From: Streptomyces sp. SID486
GTDB lineage: Bacteria > Actinomycetota > Actinomycetes > Streptomycetales > Streptomycetaceae
Direction: 5' to 3'
Assembly (NCBI RefSeq): GCF_009865385.1
Contig: NZ_WWJT01000204.1
Span: forward strand, 1-64,000
DNA: 64,000 bases
The notes below the pieces were generated by a model. It saw only the letters and a list, made by a program, of their open reading frames with translations, was not told where the DNA came from and searched no databases. The translations under genes were made by a program, and so were the position numbers. Shown here piece after piece: positions 8,782 through 17,883 of this stretch. Positions within the stretch are counted from its first letter, which is position 1, and the number at the start of each line of letters is the position of its first letter.

Positions 8782-9980
8782 CACGGCTTCCGGGTGTCGA
8801 AGCCGAAACGGTCGTCGGCGGCCAGGCGCTTGAACTCCTTGAGCGCCAGCGGGCTCGCCTCCAGCCGCCAGTCGGCGCGCTTCTTGTAGTCGAACCAGAT
8901 GAAGCCGAGCATGTCGGCGTCCGCCGTGACGCCCGCGAACAGGTTGCGGACGTCGGCGCGCCGCCGCTCGCCGGGCATGGCGGCGGTCTCCAGCAGCAGC
9001 ATCGGCTTCTTGGTGAAGGTGCGGATCTCGTCCCGGGTCGGCCCGAAGACGCTGTCGAAGGCGTTGTCCTCGCCGGTGGTGAAGTACCCGACGAGGCCGA
9101 CCCAGTCGACGTAGGCGTCACCGGGGTAGTACGGCTTCAGCCGCACGTTCTTGACCGGGTTGACGATGTTGGGCGACCAGGCCCAGATGACGTTGGTGGC
9201 GCCGGCGTCGGCGAAGGTCCGGTGGATGTGCCGCCAGGCGGCCACGTACTGGGTGGGGGTCACGTGCTTCGTGCCCCACTTCTCCCAGTGGCCGTTGAAC
9301 TCGTCCGCGAAGTCGACGACCACGGGCAGGTTCAGCGTGCGGACCGCGGTCGCGTACTCCTTGATGTAGGCGTCGGACCTGCCCGCAGCGATGTCCGCGA
9401 CCGGGGTGTCGAAGGGCTCCCAGGACATCAGCGTCAGGGCGCCCCGGGCCCAGGCGTTGCGCACGCCGGTGGCGTCGAAGCCGTCGCCCCAGGCCGCGTA
9501 GTACTCGACCAGGTTCGGCTGCTTGCCGGTCAGCCTCGTGTACGCGTCGAGGCTCTCCATGGAGGTCGGCGCACCCGGTACGGCCGCGCCGAAGTACTTC
9601 TTCGCGGGCTTGAGCAGGGGGGTGACGTCGTAGGGGGCTTCCGTGGCGCCGTTCGCCGTGGAGTGCGGGCCGGCCGTGCCGCCCGCGGACGCCGGGTCCT
9701 CGTCGTCGCCGAGCAGCGAGCAGCCGCTGAGCGCGAGGACCCCGACCAGAAGGCCGGCCACGGCCGCGCGGACCGTACGGCCCCTGTACCGGGTACGGCA
9801 CGTGTGCGGGACACGGCCCGTATGCGGGGTACCGGCCGTGTGCGGGGCACCGGCCGCGTGCGGGGCACCGGCCGTGTGCGGGGCACCGGCCGCGTGCGGG
9901 GCACCGGCCGCGTGCGGGGCACCGGCCGCGTGCGGGGCACCGGCCGCCAGAAGTGAGCGGAATCGTTCCTTCAGATGCAT
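8781..9980 (-). CDS. GH26-like glycoside hydrolase, predicted lipoprotein
   Basis: A 399-residue protein with a GH26 (endo-beta-mannanase type) fold signature. DEFNGHW places the acid/base at Glu227, where classical GH26 has His before this Glu and here there is Asp. KPMLLLETA gives the nucleophile at Glu331. A lipobox LALSGC puts the lipidated cysteine at residue 87. The 60 residues before the hydrophobic signal core are AGAPHA/AGAPHT repeats, an unusually long n-region. ATG at 9980 shares its A with the TGA of the upstream GT2 gene. No start codon was found nearer the signal core. Probably trims or releases a polysaccharide made by the neighbouring synthase; substrate unknown. Confidence 0.8.
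   Translation of the reverse strand: MHLKERFRSLLAAGAPHAAGAPHAAGAPHAAGAPHTAGAPHAAGAPHTAGTPHTGRVPHTCRTRYRGRTVRAAVAGLLVGVLALSGCSLLGDDEDPASAGGTAGPHSTANGATEAPYDVTPLLKPAKKYFGAAVPGAPTSMESLDAYTRLTGKQPNLVEYYAAWGDGFDATGVRNAWARGALTLMSWEPFDTPVADIAAGRSDAYIKEYATAVRTLNLPVVVDFADEFNGHWEKWGTKHVTPTQYVAAWRHIHRTFADAGATNVIWAWSPNIVNPVKNVRLKPYYPGDAYVDWVGLVGYFTTGEDNAFDSVFGPTRDEIRTFTKKPMLLLETAAMPGERRRADVRNLFAGVTADADMLGFIWFDYKKRADWRLEASPLALKEFKRLAADDRFGFDTRKP
9805..9948 (-). repeat. 18-bp tandem repeat (eight units)
   Basis: Eight 18-bp units (starts 9805, 9823, 9841 ... 9931), the central ones almost identical and based on TGCGGGGCACCGGCCGYG. They encode the hexapeptide AGAPHA/T at the N-terminus of the GH26-like lipoprotein. 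Unit length is a multiple of three, so copy-number change keeps the frame. Confidence 0.9.
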
Positions 9981-11596
9981 CAGACGGCCTCCGCCCCGGA
10001 CCGCGGCTGGACCAGCACGCGTCCGACGACCAGGGCGTAGAACAGCCCGGAGGACAGGATCAGGGCGAAGTCGGGGGCGTGCATGGTGAACGTCCGGTAC
10101 ACCGCCGCGGTGACCCAGACCAGCGCCGTGCCGCCGCTCCAGGCCCACATACCGATCCAGAAGCGCCGCGTCTTGTTCTTCTTGGCGCCGGAGGAACCGG
10201 TCGGCTGCCAGCCCATGCGGTTCTTGCGCAGGATGTCCCAGATGGCGAAGACGTGCGCCCAGCCGTACATCATGCGGGCCGCCCACGCCTCCAGGCGATA
10301 CGGCGCCCTGTGCCACATCGGGAAGATGATCGTGGTGTAGAGGATGCTGGGCAGCACCAGGAGCAGGTGCTCGACCTTGAGCTTCTCCGGCATCGTCAGC
10401 AGCAGCACGATCGGGATGACCGGGGCCGCGAAGGTGAACAGCGCGGTGTGGATGTAGTAGAAGAACCCCGACATGTAGCACAGCCGGCTGGAGAACCTGA
10501 TCTCGCGCTGCCAGAACTTGCGGCTGCCGAGCAGGCTCATCGAGCCCGAGCACCAGCGGTACTGCTGGTTGAAGAAGGCGCCCGCGCTGTCCGGGCAGAC
10601 CCCGGTGGACACCGCGACCGGCACGTACCGCAGGTCCCAGCCGAGCCCGCGCAGATCGAACCCGGTGTGCACGTCCTCGGAGTGCTCGATCAGCGTGGTG
10701 CCGCCGTTGGTCTCCAGGGCCGCCCGCCGGTAGACCGCGCAGGAACCGACGCAGATCGCGCCGTCACTGCTCTGCCGCGCCACCTGGACGGACCGGTAGA
10801 ACAGCTCCTGCACCGCACCCGCCCCGCGCTCGATCCAGTTCTGCGAGTCGAGCACGCGGAAGTACTGCGGGGACTGGACGATGCCGATCCGCGGATCGTC
10901 CGCCATGTAGGGCAGCAGTTCCTCCAGCAGGTCCGCGCGCGGGGTGAAGTCGGCGTCGAGGATCAGGATGAACTCGCCGTCGGACCGCCCGAAGCCGAAG
11001 TGCAGGTTGCCGGCCTTCTTGAACCAGCCCCGGTTCTCCCGGGTGCCGTAGCGGAAGCCGAAGTCGCGGGCCATGGCCTCGAGTCCGGGGTCCGCACCGT
11101 CGTCGAGCACGAACGGGACACAGACGCCCGGGTACCGGTCGGCCATCGCCCGCACGTGCCGCCAGGTGTTGTGCAGGACCTCGATGGGCTCGCCGCACAC
11201 CGGCAGGAACACGTCCACCGTCGGATACGTCTCCGGCCGCCAGTTCGCGACCAGCCGCCGGTGGTGGGCGATGTCGAAGTCCCGGGTGAAGCCGTTGACC
11301 CGCAACGACACCAGGTAGTAGATCACCGTGAACACCAGCAGCGGTGTGTAGATCCACAGCACCGGCGTGGACTGCGCGAGCTTGAACTGACTCAGCACCA
11401 GGCAGCAGAAGCTGACCAGCGAACTGATCGTCAGGATCCACAGATGCCGGTGCGCGTAGGAGTACTTCTCCCTGTCCGACGGCGGGAGCGGCAGCAGCCC
11501 CAGCGCGGCGTTCCCACCGCGCCCGACCCGTCGCCGCCCGCCGCTCTGCCGCACGGCACGTCGCCCCCCGGTCCGCACGGGACCCAATGAAGTCAT
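9980..11596 (-). CDS. Cellulose-synthase-like family 2 glycosyltransferase
   Basis: A 538-residue processive GT2 synthase. All catalytic elements are visible: VLDDG (Asp165-166), the DAD motif (214-216) in LILDADF, the general base in HSEDVHT (Asp308) and QQYRW (344-348). Two membrane helices precede the catalytic domain and about four follow it; no PilZ domain is seen. It should polymerise a beta-linked polysaccharide from a nucleotide sugar and extrude it. First gene of the minus-strand cluster, coupled by TGATG to the GH26-like gene. Distinguishing cellulose from mannan-type or other products is not possible from sequence alone; the GH26 partner hints at a mannose-containing glycan. Confidence 0.88.
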   Translation of the reverse strand: MTSLGPVRTGGRRAVRQSGGRRRVGRGGNAALGLLPLPPSDREKYSYAHRHLWILTISSLVSFCCLVLSQFKLAQSTPVLWIYTPLLVFTVIYYLVSLRVNGFTRDFDIAHHRRLVANWRPETYPTVDVFLPVCGEPIEVLHNTWRHVRAMADRYPGVCVPFVLDDGADPGLEAMARDFGFRYGTRENRGWFKKAGNLHFGFGRSDGEFILILDADFTPRADLLEELLPYMADDPRIGIVQSPQYFRVLDSQNWIERGAGAVQELFYRSVQVARQSSDGAICVGSCAVYRRAALETNGGTTLIEHSEDVHTGFDLRGLGWDLRYVPVAVSTGVCPDSAGAFFNQQYRWCSGSMSLLGSRKFWQREIRFSSRLCYMSGFFYYIHTALFTFAAPVIPIVLLLTMPEKLKVEHLLLVLPSILYTTIIFPMWHRAPYRLEAWAARMMYGWAHVFAIWDILRKNRMGWQPTGSSGAKKNKTRRFWIGMWAWSGGTALVWVTAAVYRTFTMHAPDFALILSSGLFYALVVGRVLVQPRSGAEAV

Positions 11597-11781
11597 TCTG
11601 TTGTCCCACCCCGGGCGCTAGCGACCCGTCGACCCCCCAGCCAACCCCGGCCTCCCTTGTCGAACATGTGGCCGGGAGGCGCAACTGTATCCGAGAGGTA
11701 TGGAACGCGTAAGGGTCATTAAGGGGAGTTACGCCCAGTAAGTGCGGACATGAGGTATTGGTGATGCCAAAGGGAACGTAA

Positions 11782-12645
11782 CTAACAGGTTTCGCAACCT
11801 GCCGCCGAGGGAAGCGAGCGCTTGTTCCTGGCCTCCTTGTTGCGGGCGGCCAGCAGTTCGTCGGCGGGGTAGCCGACCTCCTCCAGAGTGAGCCCGTGCG
11901 GCCGTACGACGTGTACGGCGGAGTCGCGCACCCCCGCGGCCAGCACCTCGCCGGGCCACCGCGGCCCCCGGTGCCCGTCCCCGACGAACAGCAGCGCGCC
12001 GATCAGCGACCGCACCATGTTGTGGCAGAACGCGTCGGCGCGGACGGTGGCGGTGATGACCCCGTCCCCGCCCCTGGCCAGGCTCAGCTCCTGGAGCGTG
12101 CGGATCGTCGTCGCACCCTCACGCCGCTTGCAGTAGGCGGCGAAGTCGTGCTCGCCCAGCAGCGCTCTGGCGGCCTCGTTCATCGCGTCGACGTCGAGCG
12201 GCCAGTCGTGCCAGAGCACATGGCCGCGCAGCAGCGGGTCGACCCCGCCGGGATCGTCGGTGACGCGATAGGCGTAGCGCCGCCAGATCGCCGAGAACCG
12301 TGCGTCGAAACCGTCCGGCGCCTCGGTGAGCCGCCACACGCGGACGTCCTTGGACAGCCGGCCGGCGAGCCGCTTGAGCAGCTTCTCCCGGTGCTCCGCC
12401 CACACCTCGGCCGGCAGGTCGACGTGGGCCACCTGGCCGCGGGCGTGCACACCCGCGTCCGTGCGCCCGGCCACGGTCAGCTCGTACGTCTCCTTGGACC
12501 GCGTCACCGTGCGCAGGGCGTCCTCGATCTCCCCCTGCACGGTCCGCTTGCCCCCGGCCTGCTTGGCCCAGCCGTGGAAGCCGGAACCGTCGTAGGAGAG
12601 GTCCAGACGGATGCGCACCCGCCCGGGCTGTACTTCGTCACTCAC
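11782..12645 (-). CDS. truA: tRNA pseudouridine synthase A
   Basis: A 287-residue TruA that isomerises uridines 38-40 in the tRNA anticodon stem-loop. The catalytic aspartate is Asp63 in GRTDAGVHA, and the N-terminal YDGSGFHGW and later FCHNMVR motifs are present. Length is slightly above the usual 250-270 because of a basic C-terminal tail. It follows rplQ by 140 bases with a terminator between them, so some or all transcription is separate. A small hairpin (CAGGTT/AACCTG) overlaps its last codons. Confidence 0.95.
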   Translation of the reverse strand: MSDEVQPGRVRIRLDLSYDGSGFHGWAKQAGGKRTVQGEIEDALRTVTRSKETYELTVAGRTDAGVHARGQVAHVDLPAEVWAEHREKLLKRLAGRLSKDVRVWRLTEAPDGFDARFSAIWRRYAYRVTDDPGGVDPLLRGHVLWHDWPLDVDAMNEAARALLGEHDFAAYCKRREGATTIRTLQELSLARGGDGVITATVRADAFCHNMVRSLIGALLFVGDGHRGPRWPGEVLAAGVRDSAVHVVRPHGLTLEEVGYPADELLAARNKEARNKRSLPSAAGCETC

Positions 12646-12671
12646 ACGGGAATCCTCTCAGGTACGGAAAA

Positions 12672-12703
12672 GCGGGCCCGCCCCTGAAAGGGAACGGGCC
12701 CGC
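12672..12703 (-). terminator. Intrinsic terminator after rplQ
   Basis: GCGGGCCCG / CGGGCCCGC arms (12672-12680, 12695-12703) followed on the minus strand by TTTT. It lies 83 bases beyond the rplQ stop and in front of truA. Confidence 0.65.
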
Positions 12704-12708
12704 CAACA

Positions 12709-12750
12709 CCCCGAAGGGGCGCGGGGAACTGCGCGACCGGCCACGACGGT
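12709..12750. repeat. Dispersed intergenic repeat, copy A
   Basis: Begins CCCCGAAGGGGCGCGGGGAA and continues with an ACTGCGCG-A-CCGGC core. Copy B at 13407-13448 is nearly identical. This resembles a short intergenic element I recall as frequent in Streptomyces genomes. CCCC-GAA-GGGG forms a small hairpin. Confidence 0.65.
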
Positions 12751-12785
12751 GCCGCGGCGGCCGGCCGGCAGTCCCGGCAGAACGC

Positions 12786-13289
12786 TTACGCGTCCTTCGA
12801 CTCCTCGGCGGCCTCGGTCTCCTCGACCTTGGTCTCCTCGACCTTGGTCTCCTCGGCCTTGGCCTGGTCGGCCTCCTTGACCGCACGCTTGGTGGCGGCC
12901 TCGGCCTCACCCACGGCGTTCTGCTGCACGGTCAGCGCCTCGACCAGCTCGATGACGGCCATGGGCGCGTTGTCGCCGCGGCGGTTACCGATCTTGGTGA
13001 TGCGGGTGTAGCCACCGGGACGGTTCTCGTACCGCGGGCCGATCTCGGTGAAGAGCGTGTGGACGACGCTCTTGTCCGTGATCACCTGGAGCACCTGACG
13101 GCGGTTGTGAAGGTCGCCCTTCTTCGCCTTGGTGACCAGACGCTCGGCGTACGGACGCAGACGGCGCGCCTTCGCCTCGGTGGTGGTGATGCGGCCGTGC
13201 TCGAAGAGGCTCTTCGCGAGGTTCGCGAGGAGCAGCTTCTCGTGCGCGGCGCTGCCGCCCAGACGGGCACCCTTGGTGGGCTTCGGCAT
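12786..13289 (-). CDS. rplQ: 50S ribosomal protein bL17
   Basis: A 167-residue bL17, located near the tunnel exit of the 50S subunit. The conserved domain starts with [18 protein letters not shown] and spans about 115 residues. The rest is an actinobacterial Ala/Lys/Glu tail containing tandem KVEET pentads encoded by 15-bp repeats. Downstream of rpoA by 194 bases, the usual alpha-operon order. Confidence 0.96.
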   Translation of the reverse strand: MPKPTKGARLGGSAAHEKLLLANLAKSLFEHGRITTTEAKARRLRPYAERLVTKAKKGDLHNRRQVLQVITDKSVVHTLFTEIGPRYENRPGGYTRITKIGNRRGDNAPMAVIELVEALTVQQNAVGEAEAATKRAVKEADQAKAEETKVEETKVEETEAAEESKDA

Positions 13290-13406
13290 GGTTCTTCTCC
13301 TGTGTGTCTGCCCCGGCCGTATCAGGTACCGGAGTCAGTATCCGAGCAGGCGGTCGCCTGTCGGAGATCCGGGCGTCCCTTTCGGGAACGCCCGGAGGGT
13401 CCGCGC

Positions 13407-13448
13407 CCCCGAAGGGGCGCGGGGAACTGCGCGGCCGGCAACGACGGC
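13407..13448. repeat. Dispersed intergenic repeat, copy B
   Basis: Second copy of the element at 12709-12750, in the rpoA-rplQ gap. The first 27 bases are identical and the rest differs at few positions. Both copies lie in noncoding DNA within the alpha operon, on either side of rplQ. Confidence 0.65.
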
Positions 13449-13483
13449 CCCGCAGCCGCAGAACCGGCCTCCTCGCGGAGGGC

Positions 13484-14506
13484 TCAGTACTGCTCGGTCT
13501 CCACGAATCCGGCGTCCGCGTCGTCGTCGGCGCCGAAGGCGTCCGCGGCGGCGGTCGGGTCGAATCCGGGCGGGCTGTCCTTGAGGGCCAGGCCCATGCC
13601 GGCCAGCTTCGCCTTGACCTCGTCGATGGACTTCGCACCGAAGTTGCGGATGTCCAGCAGGTCGGCCTCGGAGCGCGCGACCAGTTCACCCACGGAGTGG
13701 ATGCCCTCACGCTTGAGGCAGTTGTAGGAGCGGACCGTGAGCTCCAGCTCCTCGATCGGCAGCGCGAGGTCGGCGGCCAGGGCGGCGTCCGTGGGGGACG
13801 GGCCCATGTCGATGCCCTCGGCGTCGATGTTCAGCTCGCGGGCGAGACCGAACAGCTCGACCAGCGTCTTACCGGCGGAGGCCATGGCGTCACGGGGACG
13901 CATCGCCTGCTTGGTCTCGACGTCGACGATCAGCTTGTCGAAGTCGGTGCGCTGCTCGACACGCGTGGCCTCGACCTTGTAGGTGACCTTGAGAACCGGC
14001 GAGTAGATGGAGTCGACCGGGATACGGCCGATCTCCTGGCCCACCTGCTTGTTCTGCACGGCGGAGACGTAACCGCGACCGCGCTCGACGGTCAGCTCCA
14101 TCTCCAGCTTGCCCTTGCCGTTGAGCGTGGCGAGGACCAGGTCGGGGTTGTGCACCTCGACACCGGCCGGGGGCGCGATGTCGGCGGCGGTGACCAGACC
14201 CGGGCCCTGCTTGCGCAGGTACATCACGACCGGCTCGTCGTGCTCCGAGGAGACGACCAGCTGCTTGATGTTGAGGATCAGGTCGGTGACGTCCTCCTTG
14301 ACGCCCGGCACGGTGGTGAACTCGTGCAGCACGCCGTCGATCCGGATGCTGGTGACAGCGGCACCGGGGATCGAGGACAGGAGGGTACGGCGCAGGGAGT
14401 TGCCGAGGGTGTAACCGAAGCCCGGCTCCAGCGGCTCGATCACGAACCGGGAGCGGAACTCGTCGACGACCTCTTCGGTCAACGAGGGACGCTGAGCGAT
14501 CAGCAT
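13484..14506 (-). CDS. rpoA: RNA polymerase alpha subunit
   Basis: A 340-residue alpha subunit. The N-terminal domain (about 1-230) dimerises and assembles beta and beta-prime; it has the conserved [20 protein letters not shown]. The C-terminal domain (about 255-315) contains the helix-hairpin-helix region around [16 protein letters not shown] that contacts UP elements and activators. The tail is acidic. ATG at 14506. It lies between rpsK and rplQ, as in most bacteria. Confidence 0.98.
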   Translation of the reverse strand: MLIAQRPSLTEEVVDEFRSRFVIEPLEPGFGYTLGNSLRRTLLSSIPGAAVTSIRIDGVLHEFTTVPGVKEDVTDLILNIKQLVVSSEHDEPVVMYLRKQGPGLVTAADIAPPAGVEVHNPDLVLATLNGKGKLEMELTVERGRGYVSAVQNKQVGQEIGRIPVDSIYSPVLKVTYKVEATRVEQRTDFDKLIVDVETKQAMRPRDAMASAGKTLVELFGLARELNIDAEGIDMGPSPTDAALAADLALPIEELELTVRSYNCLKREGIHSVGELVARSEADLLDIRNFGAKSIDEVKAKLAGMGLALKDSPPGFDPTAAADAFGADDDADAGFVETEQY

Positions 14507-14658
14507 GTGTGGATCAGATCCTTCTTTCGTGGACGCCCGCTATTTGACGCCCGACGGAAACCGCACCTGTGAGAAGTGCGGGTATTGCAAGGGTACGGGC
14601 GGCACGACCCGAAAGAGCCGTACCGCCCGGAACCACTGCTCGACGAAGCAGCCGTGCG

Positions 14659-15063
14659 TCAGACGCGGCGGCGCTTCGGCGGGCGGCAGCCGTTGTGCGG
14701 GGTCGGGGTGACGTCCTGGATGGAGCCGACCTCGAGACCGGTCGCCTGAAGCGAACGGATGGCGGTCTCACGACCGGAACCCGGACCCTTCACGAACACG
14801 TCGACCTTGCGCATGCCGTGCTCCTGGGCGCGGCGGGCAGCCGACTCGGCGGCCATCTGCGCGGCGAACGGCGTGGACTTCCGGGAGCCCTTGAAGCCGA
14901 CGTGGCCGGCGGAGGCCCAGGAGATCACGTTGCCGGACGGGTCCGTGATCGAGACGATCGTGTTGTTGAACGTGCTCTTGATGTGCGCGTGGCCGTGAGC
15001 GACGTTCTTCTTTTCCTTGCGGCGCACCTTCTTGGCAGCGCCCTGACGTCCCTTGGGGGGCAT
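14659..15063 (-). CDS. rpsK: 30S ribosomal protein uS11
   Basis: A 134-residue uS11 of the 30S platform. The N-terminal basic segment ([14 protein letters not shown]), the [10 protein letters not shown] core and the C-terminal [13 protein letters not shown] are all as expected. It follows rpsM by 65 bases and precedes rpoA by 152 bases; an imperfect GC-rich hairpin around 14594-14630 lies in the latter gap. Confidence 0.97.
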   Translation of the reverse strand: MPPKGRQGAAKKVRRKEKKNVAHGHAHIKSTFNNTIVSITDPSGNVISWASAGHVGFKGSRKSTPFAAQMAAESAARRAQEHGMRKVDVFVKGPGSGRETAIRSLQATGLEVGSIQDVTPTPHNGCRPPKRRRV

Positions 15064-15128
15064 CTACTAACTCCTACGGGAGGTGGTCGGTCCTACAGCG
15101 AAGACCGTGGACAGAGGTCCGCTGCGGA

Positions 15129-15509
15129 CTACTTCTTGCCCGGCTTCTTCTTGCCGGCGATGGCGCGACGCGGGCCCTTGCGGGTACGAGCGTTGGTGCT
15201 GGTGCGCTGACCGCGGACGGGCAGACCGCGACGGTGACGGAGACCCTGGTAGCAGCCGATCTCGACCTTGCGGCGGATGTCGGCCTGGATCTCGCGACGG
15301 AGGTCACCCTCGGTCTTGATGTTGTTGTCGACGTACTCGCGGATCGCGACCAGCTGCTCTTCGCTCAGGTCACGGACGCGGGTGTTCGGGTCGACGCCGG
15401 TCGCAGCCAGCGTCTCCTTCGAGAGGGTCCGGCCGATGCCGAACACGTAGGTGAGGGCGACCTCCACGCGCTTTTCGCGCGGGATGTCAACACCGGAAAC
15501 GCGTGCCAT
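15129..15509 (-). CDS. rpsM: 30S ribosomal protein uS13
   Basis: A 126-residue uS13 of the 30S head, forming bridges to the 50S subunit and touching P-site tRNA through its basic C-terminal tail. It begins [21 protein letters not shown] and has the [15 protein letters not shown] segment. Length is standard. The gap back to rpmJ is 192 bases and contains GC-rich inverted repeats but no gene. Confidence 0.97.
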   Translation of the reverse strand: MARVSGVDIPREKRVEVALTYVFGIGRTLSKETLAATGVDPNTRVRDLSEEQLVAIREYVDNNIKTEGDLRREIQADIRRKVEIGCYQGLRHRRGLPVRGQRTSTNARTRKGPRRAIAGKKKPGKK

Positions 15510-15701
15510 TCAATGGCTCCTGGTGAATCTTCGGAGGTCTTCCGCAGAGCCGGTTCCCGGCCGCCGTACTAGGTACGAACCGGGTCCCCGGCCTCCGAAC
15601 CGGGGGTGTCGAGCTGGTTGGCTCGGGCTCTGCGTATGAACAAATTCAGCTCGCGTCGCGCGAAACTCTGCGATAGAGGTGCAGAGGGTGATGGTCGTGC
15701 G

Positions 15702-15815
15702 TCAGCCCTGGCGCTGCTTGTGGCGCGGGTTCTCGCAGATGACCATGACCCGGCCGTGACGGCGGATCACCCTGCACTTGTCGCAGATCTTCTTGACGCT
15801 CGGCTTGACCTTCAT
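15702..15815 (-). CDS. rpmJ: 50S ribosomal protein bL36, zinc-binding form
   Basis: A 37-residue bL36. It starts [14 protein letters not shown] and keeps all four zinc ligands (C11, C14, C27, H32), so this is the zinc-containing C+ paralogue; many actinobacteria also carry a zinc-free copy elsewhere. ATG at 15815 has an upstream GGAGAACC-type ribosome binding site. It sits between infA and rpsM, the standard place. Confidence 0.95.
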   Translation of the reverse strand: MKVKPSVKKICDKCRVIRRHGRVMVICENPRHKQRQG

Positions 15816-15874
15816 TGGTGAGGTTCTCCGGGTCAGTGCCATCGCTCCGGGCGGGCCCGAAGCGCGGGCAAGAT

Positions 15875-16096
15875 CTACTTGTACCGGTAGACGATCCGGC
15901 CACGCGTCAGGTCGTAAGGAGACAGCTCCACCACGACCCGGTCGTCAGGGAGGATGCGGATGTAGTGCATACGCATCTTGCCGCTGATGTGTGCCAGGAC
16001 CTGGTGGCCGTTCTGGAGCTCGACCTTGAACATGGCGTTCGGAAGAGACTCGACGACAGTGCCCTCGATCTCGATGGCACCTTGCTTCTTGGCCAC
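15875..16096 (-). CDS. infA: Translation initiation factor IF-1
   Basis: A 73-residue IF-1, a single OB-fold protein that occupies the ribosomal A site during initiation. It starts at a GTG (16096) with [11 protein letters not shown] and contains the conserved [19 protein letters not shown]. Length is standard. The 163-base gap to map may hold a separate promoter, but none was identified. Confidence 0.97.
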   Translation of the reverse strand: MAKKQGAIEIEGTVVESLPNAMFKVELQNGHQVLAHISGKMRMHYIRILPDDRVVVELSPYDLTRGRIVYRYK

Positions 16097-16259
16097 GCTT
16101 CGCCCTTCGAATCGACTACCTTGATCGACTCTCTTGCCTTCTAACGGAGACAAGGTGCGAGCGCATGCAGACATGCGGGTGCACGAGAGCCGACGAGTCA
16201 GTCTACGTCGCGGCACCCTGAAAGGCGAATCGAGAGAGTCTGCCCCACGGGGGTGATCC

Positions 16260-17096
16260 CTAAGCCAGTGGGTCGGGCGCGGCCGTGATGCCGTACTCGG
16301 CGAGCTTGGCCTTGCCGCCGTCCGGGGCCGTCAGGACCAGCGGGCCCTCCGCGGTCAGGGCCACCGAGTGCTCCCAGTGGGAGGACCAGGTGCCGTCCGT
16401 CGTGATGACGGTCCAGTCGTCGGAGAGGACCTCGGTCCGCGGGGTGCCGAGGGACACCATCGGCTCGATCGCCAGGCAGAGACCGGGGACCAGCTTGGGG
16501 CCCTTGCCGCGCCGGCGGTCGACGTAGTTCAGCAGGTGCGGGTCCATGTGCATCTCGGTGCCGATGCCGTGGCCGCCGTAGTCCTCGATGATCCCGTACT
16601 TGCCGCCGCCGGGCTTCGGCTGGCGGCGGATGTACGTCTCGATCGCCCGGGAGATGTCGACCAGGCGGTTGCCCTGCTTCATGGCCGCGATGCCGGCCCA
16701 CATCGACTCCTCGGTCACCCGGGACAGCTCGATCAGCTCCGGAGCGTGACCGGAGCCCACGAAGGCCGTGTAGGCGGCGTCACCGTGCCAGCCGTCGATG
16801 ATCGCGCCACAGTCGATGGAGATGACGTCACCGTCCTTGAGGACGACGTCGTCGGAGGGGATGCCGTGGACGACGACGTCGTTCACGGAGGTGCAGATGG
16901 TGGCGGGGAAACCGCCGTAGCCCAGGAAGTTCGACTTGGCGCCGTGCTCGGCGAGCACCTTGCGGGCCACCTCGTCCAGGTCCTTGGTGGTCGCGCCGGG
17001 GACGGCGGCTTCGCGGGTCGCCGCGTGGATGGCGGCTACGACCAGGCCCGCCGCCCGCATCTTCGCGATCTGCTCGGGGCTCTTGATCTGCACCAT
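16260..17096 (-). CDS. map: Methionine aminopeptidase, type I
   Basis: A 278-residue type I methionine aminopeptidase that removes the initiator methionine from nascent proteins. The catalytic His78 is in VVHGIP, metal ligands Asp95 (SIDCGA) and Asp106 (WHGDAAYT) are present, followed by the [13 protein letters not shown] region, AIEPM and HWEHSV glutamates. There is no N-terminal zinc-finger extension. It stands between adk and infA, a common actinobacterial order. Confidence 0.96.
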   Translation of the reverse strand: MVQIKSPEQIAKMRAAGLVVAAIHAATREAAVPGATTKDLDEVARKVLAEHGAKSNFLGYGGFPATICTSVNDVVVHGIPSDDVVLKDGDVISIDCGAIIDGWHGDAAYTAFVGSGHAPELIELSRVTEESMWAGIAAMKQGNRLVDISRAIETYIRRQPKPGGGKYGIIEDYGGHGIGTEMHMDPHLLNYVDRRRGKGPKLVPGLCLAIEPMVSLGTPRTEVLSDDWTVITTDGTWSSHWEHSVALTAEGPLVLTAPDGGKAKLAEYGITAAPDPLA

Positions 17097-17220
17097 GGAA
17101 GCCTGCGCTCTCCGTCACTCACGTCGACTGGGATACGTACACAACAGTACGGCCGCGGCACCCTGGCGGTCCCCCGGACCGGATCCGGGAGAAGGGCACC
17201 GCGGCCGGAAGGGCCGGGAT

Positions 17221-17883
17221 CTACTTCTCGGCCTTCTCGCGCTTGAGGGCGTCCAGCGCCCGCTTCGTGATCTCTTCCACCGGGCCCAGGGAGGAGATCG
17301 TCACGACCAGGCCCTGCGCCTTGTAGTAGTCGATGATCGGCTCGGTCTGCGTGTGGTAGACCTCGAGCCGCTTGCGCACGGTGTCCTCGGAGTCGTCGTC
17401 GCGCTGGTACAGCTCGCCGCCGCAGACGTCGCAGACGCCTTCCTGCTCCGGCTTGCTGTACGTCACGTGGAAGACGTGCGAGGAGTCCTTGCGGCAGATG
17501 CGCCGGCCGGCGATCCGCTTGACCACCTCGTCCTCGGGGACCTCCAGGTCGAGGACGGCGTCCAGCGTGATGCCCTCGGTCCGCAGCAGCTCGTCCAGCG
17601 CCTCCGCCTGCGAGACGTTCCGCGGGAAGCCGTCCAGCAGGAAGCCGTTCTCCGCGTCCGGCTGCTCCATGCGGTCCTTGGCCATCGCGATGGTCACCTC
17701 GTCGGGGACGAGGTTGCCGGCGTCCATGTAGGACTTCGCGAGCTTGCCCAGCTCCGTCTGCCGGCTGATGTTGGCGCGGAACAGGTCACCCGTGGAGATG
17801 TGCGGAACGTTCAGCTTCTCAGCGAGCCGGACGGCTTGCGTTCCCTTACCGGCACCCGGCGGCCCGACGAGGACGATACGCAT
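17221..17883 (-). CDS. adk: Adenylate kinase
   Basis: A 220-residue long-form adenylate kinase, interconverting ATP + AMP with two ADP. The P-loop is GPPGAGKGT (7-15). The LID domain (about 125-165) includes [14 protein letters not shown], so one cysteine pair of a zinc-type lid is present while the other pair is represented only by C-R-K-D. Its ATG shares one base with the secY stop (TGATG), so the two are translationally coupled. Confidence 0.96.
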   Translation of the reverse strand: MRIVLVGPPGAGKGTQAVRLAEKLNVPHISTGDLFRANISRQTELGKLAKSYMDAGNLVPDEVTIAMAKDRMEQPDAENGFLLDGFPRNVSQAEALDELLRTEGITLDAVLDLEVPEDEVVKRIAGRRICRKDSSHVFHVTYSKPEQEGVCDVCGGELYQRDDDSEDTVRKRLEVYHTQTEPIIDYYKAQGLVVTISSLGPVEEITKRALDALKREKAEK

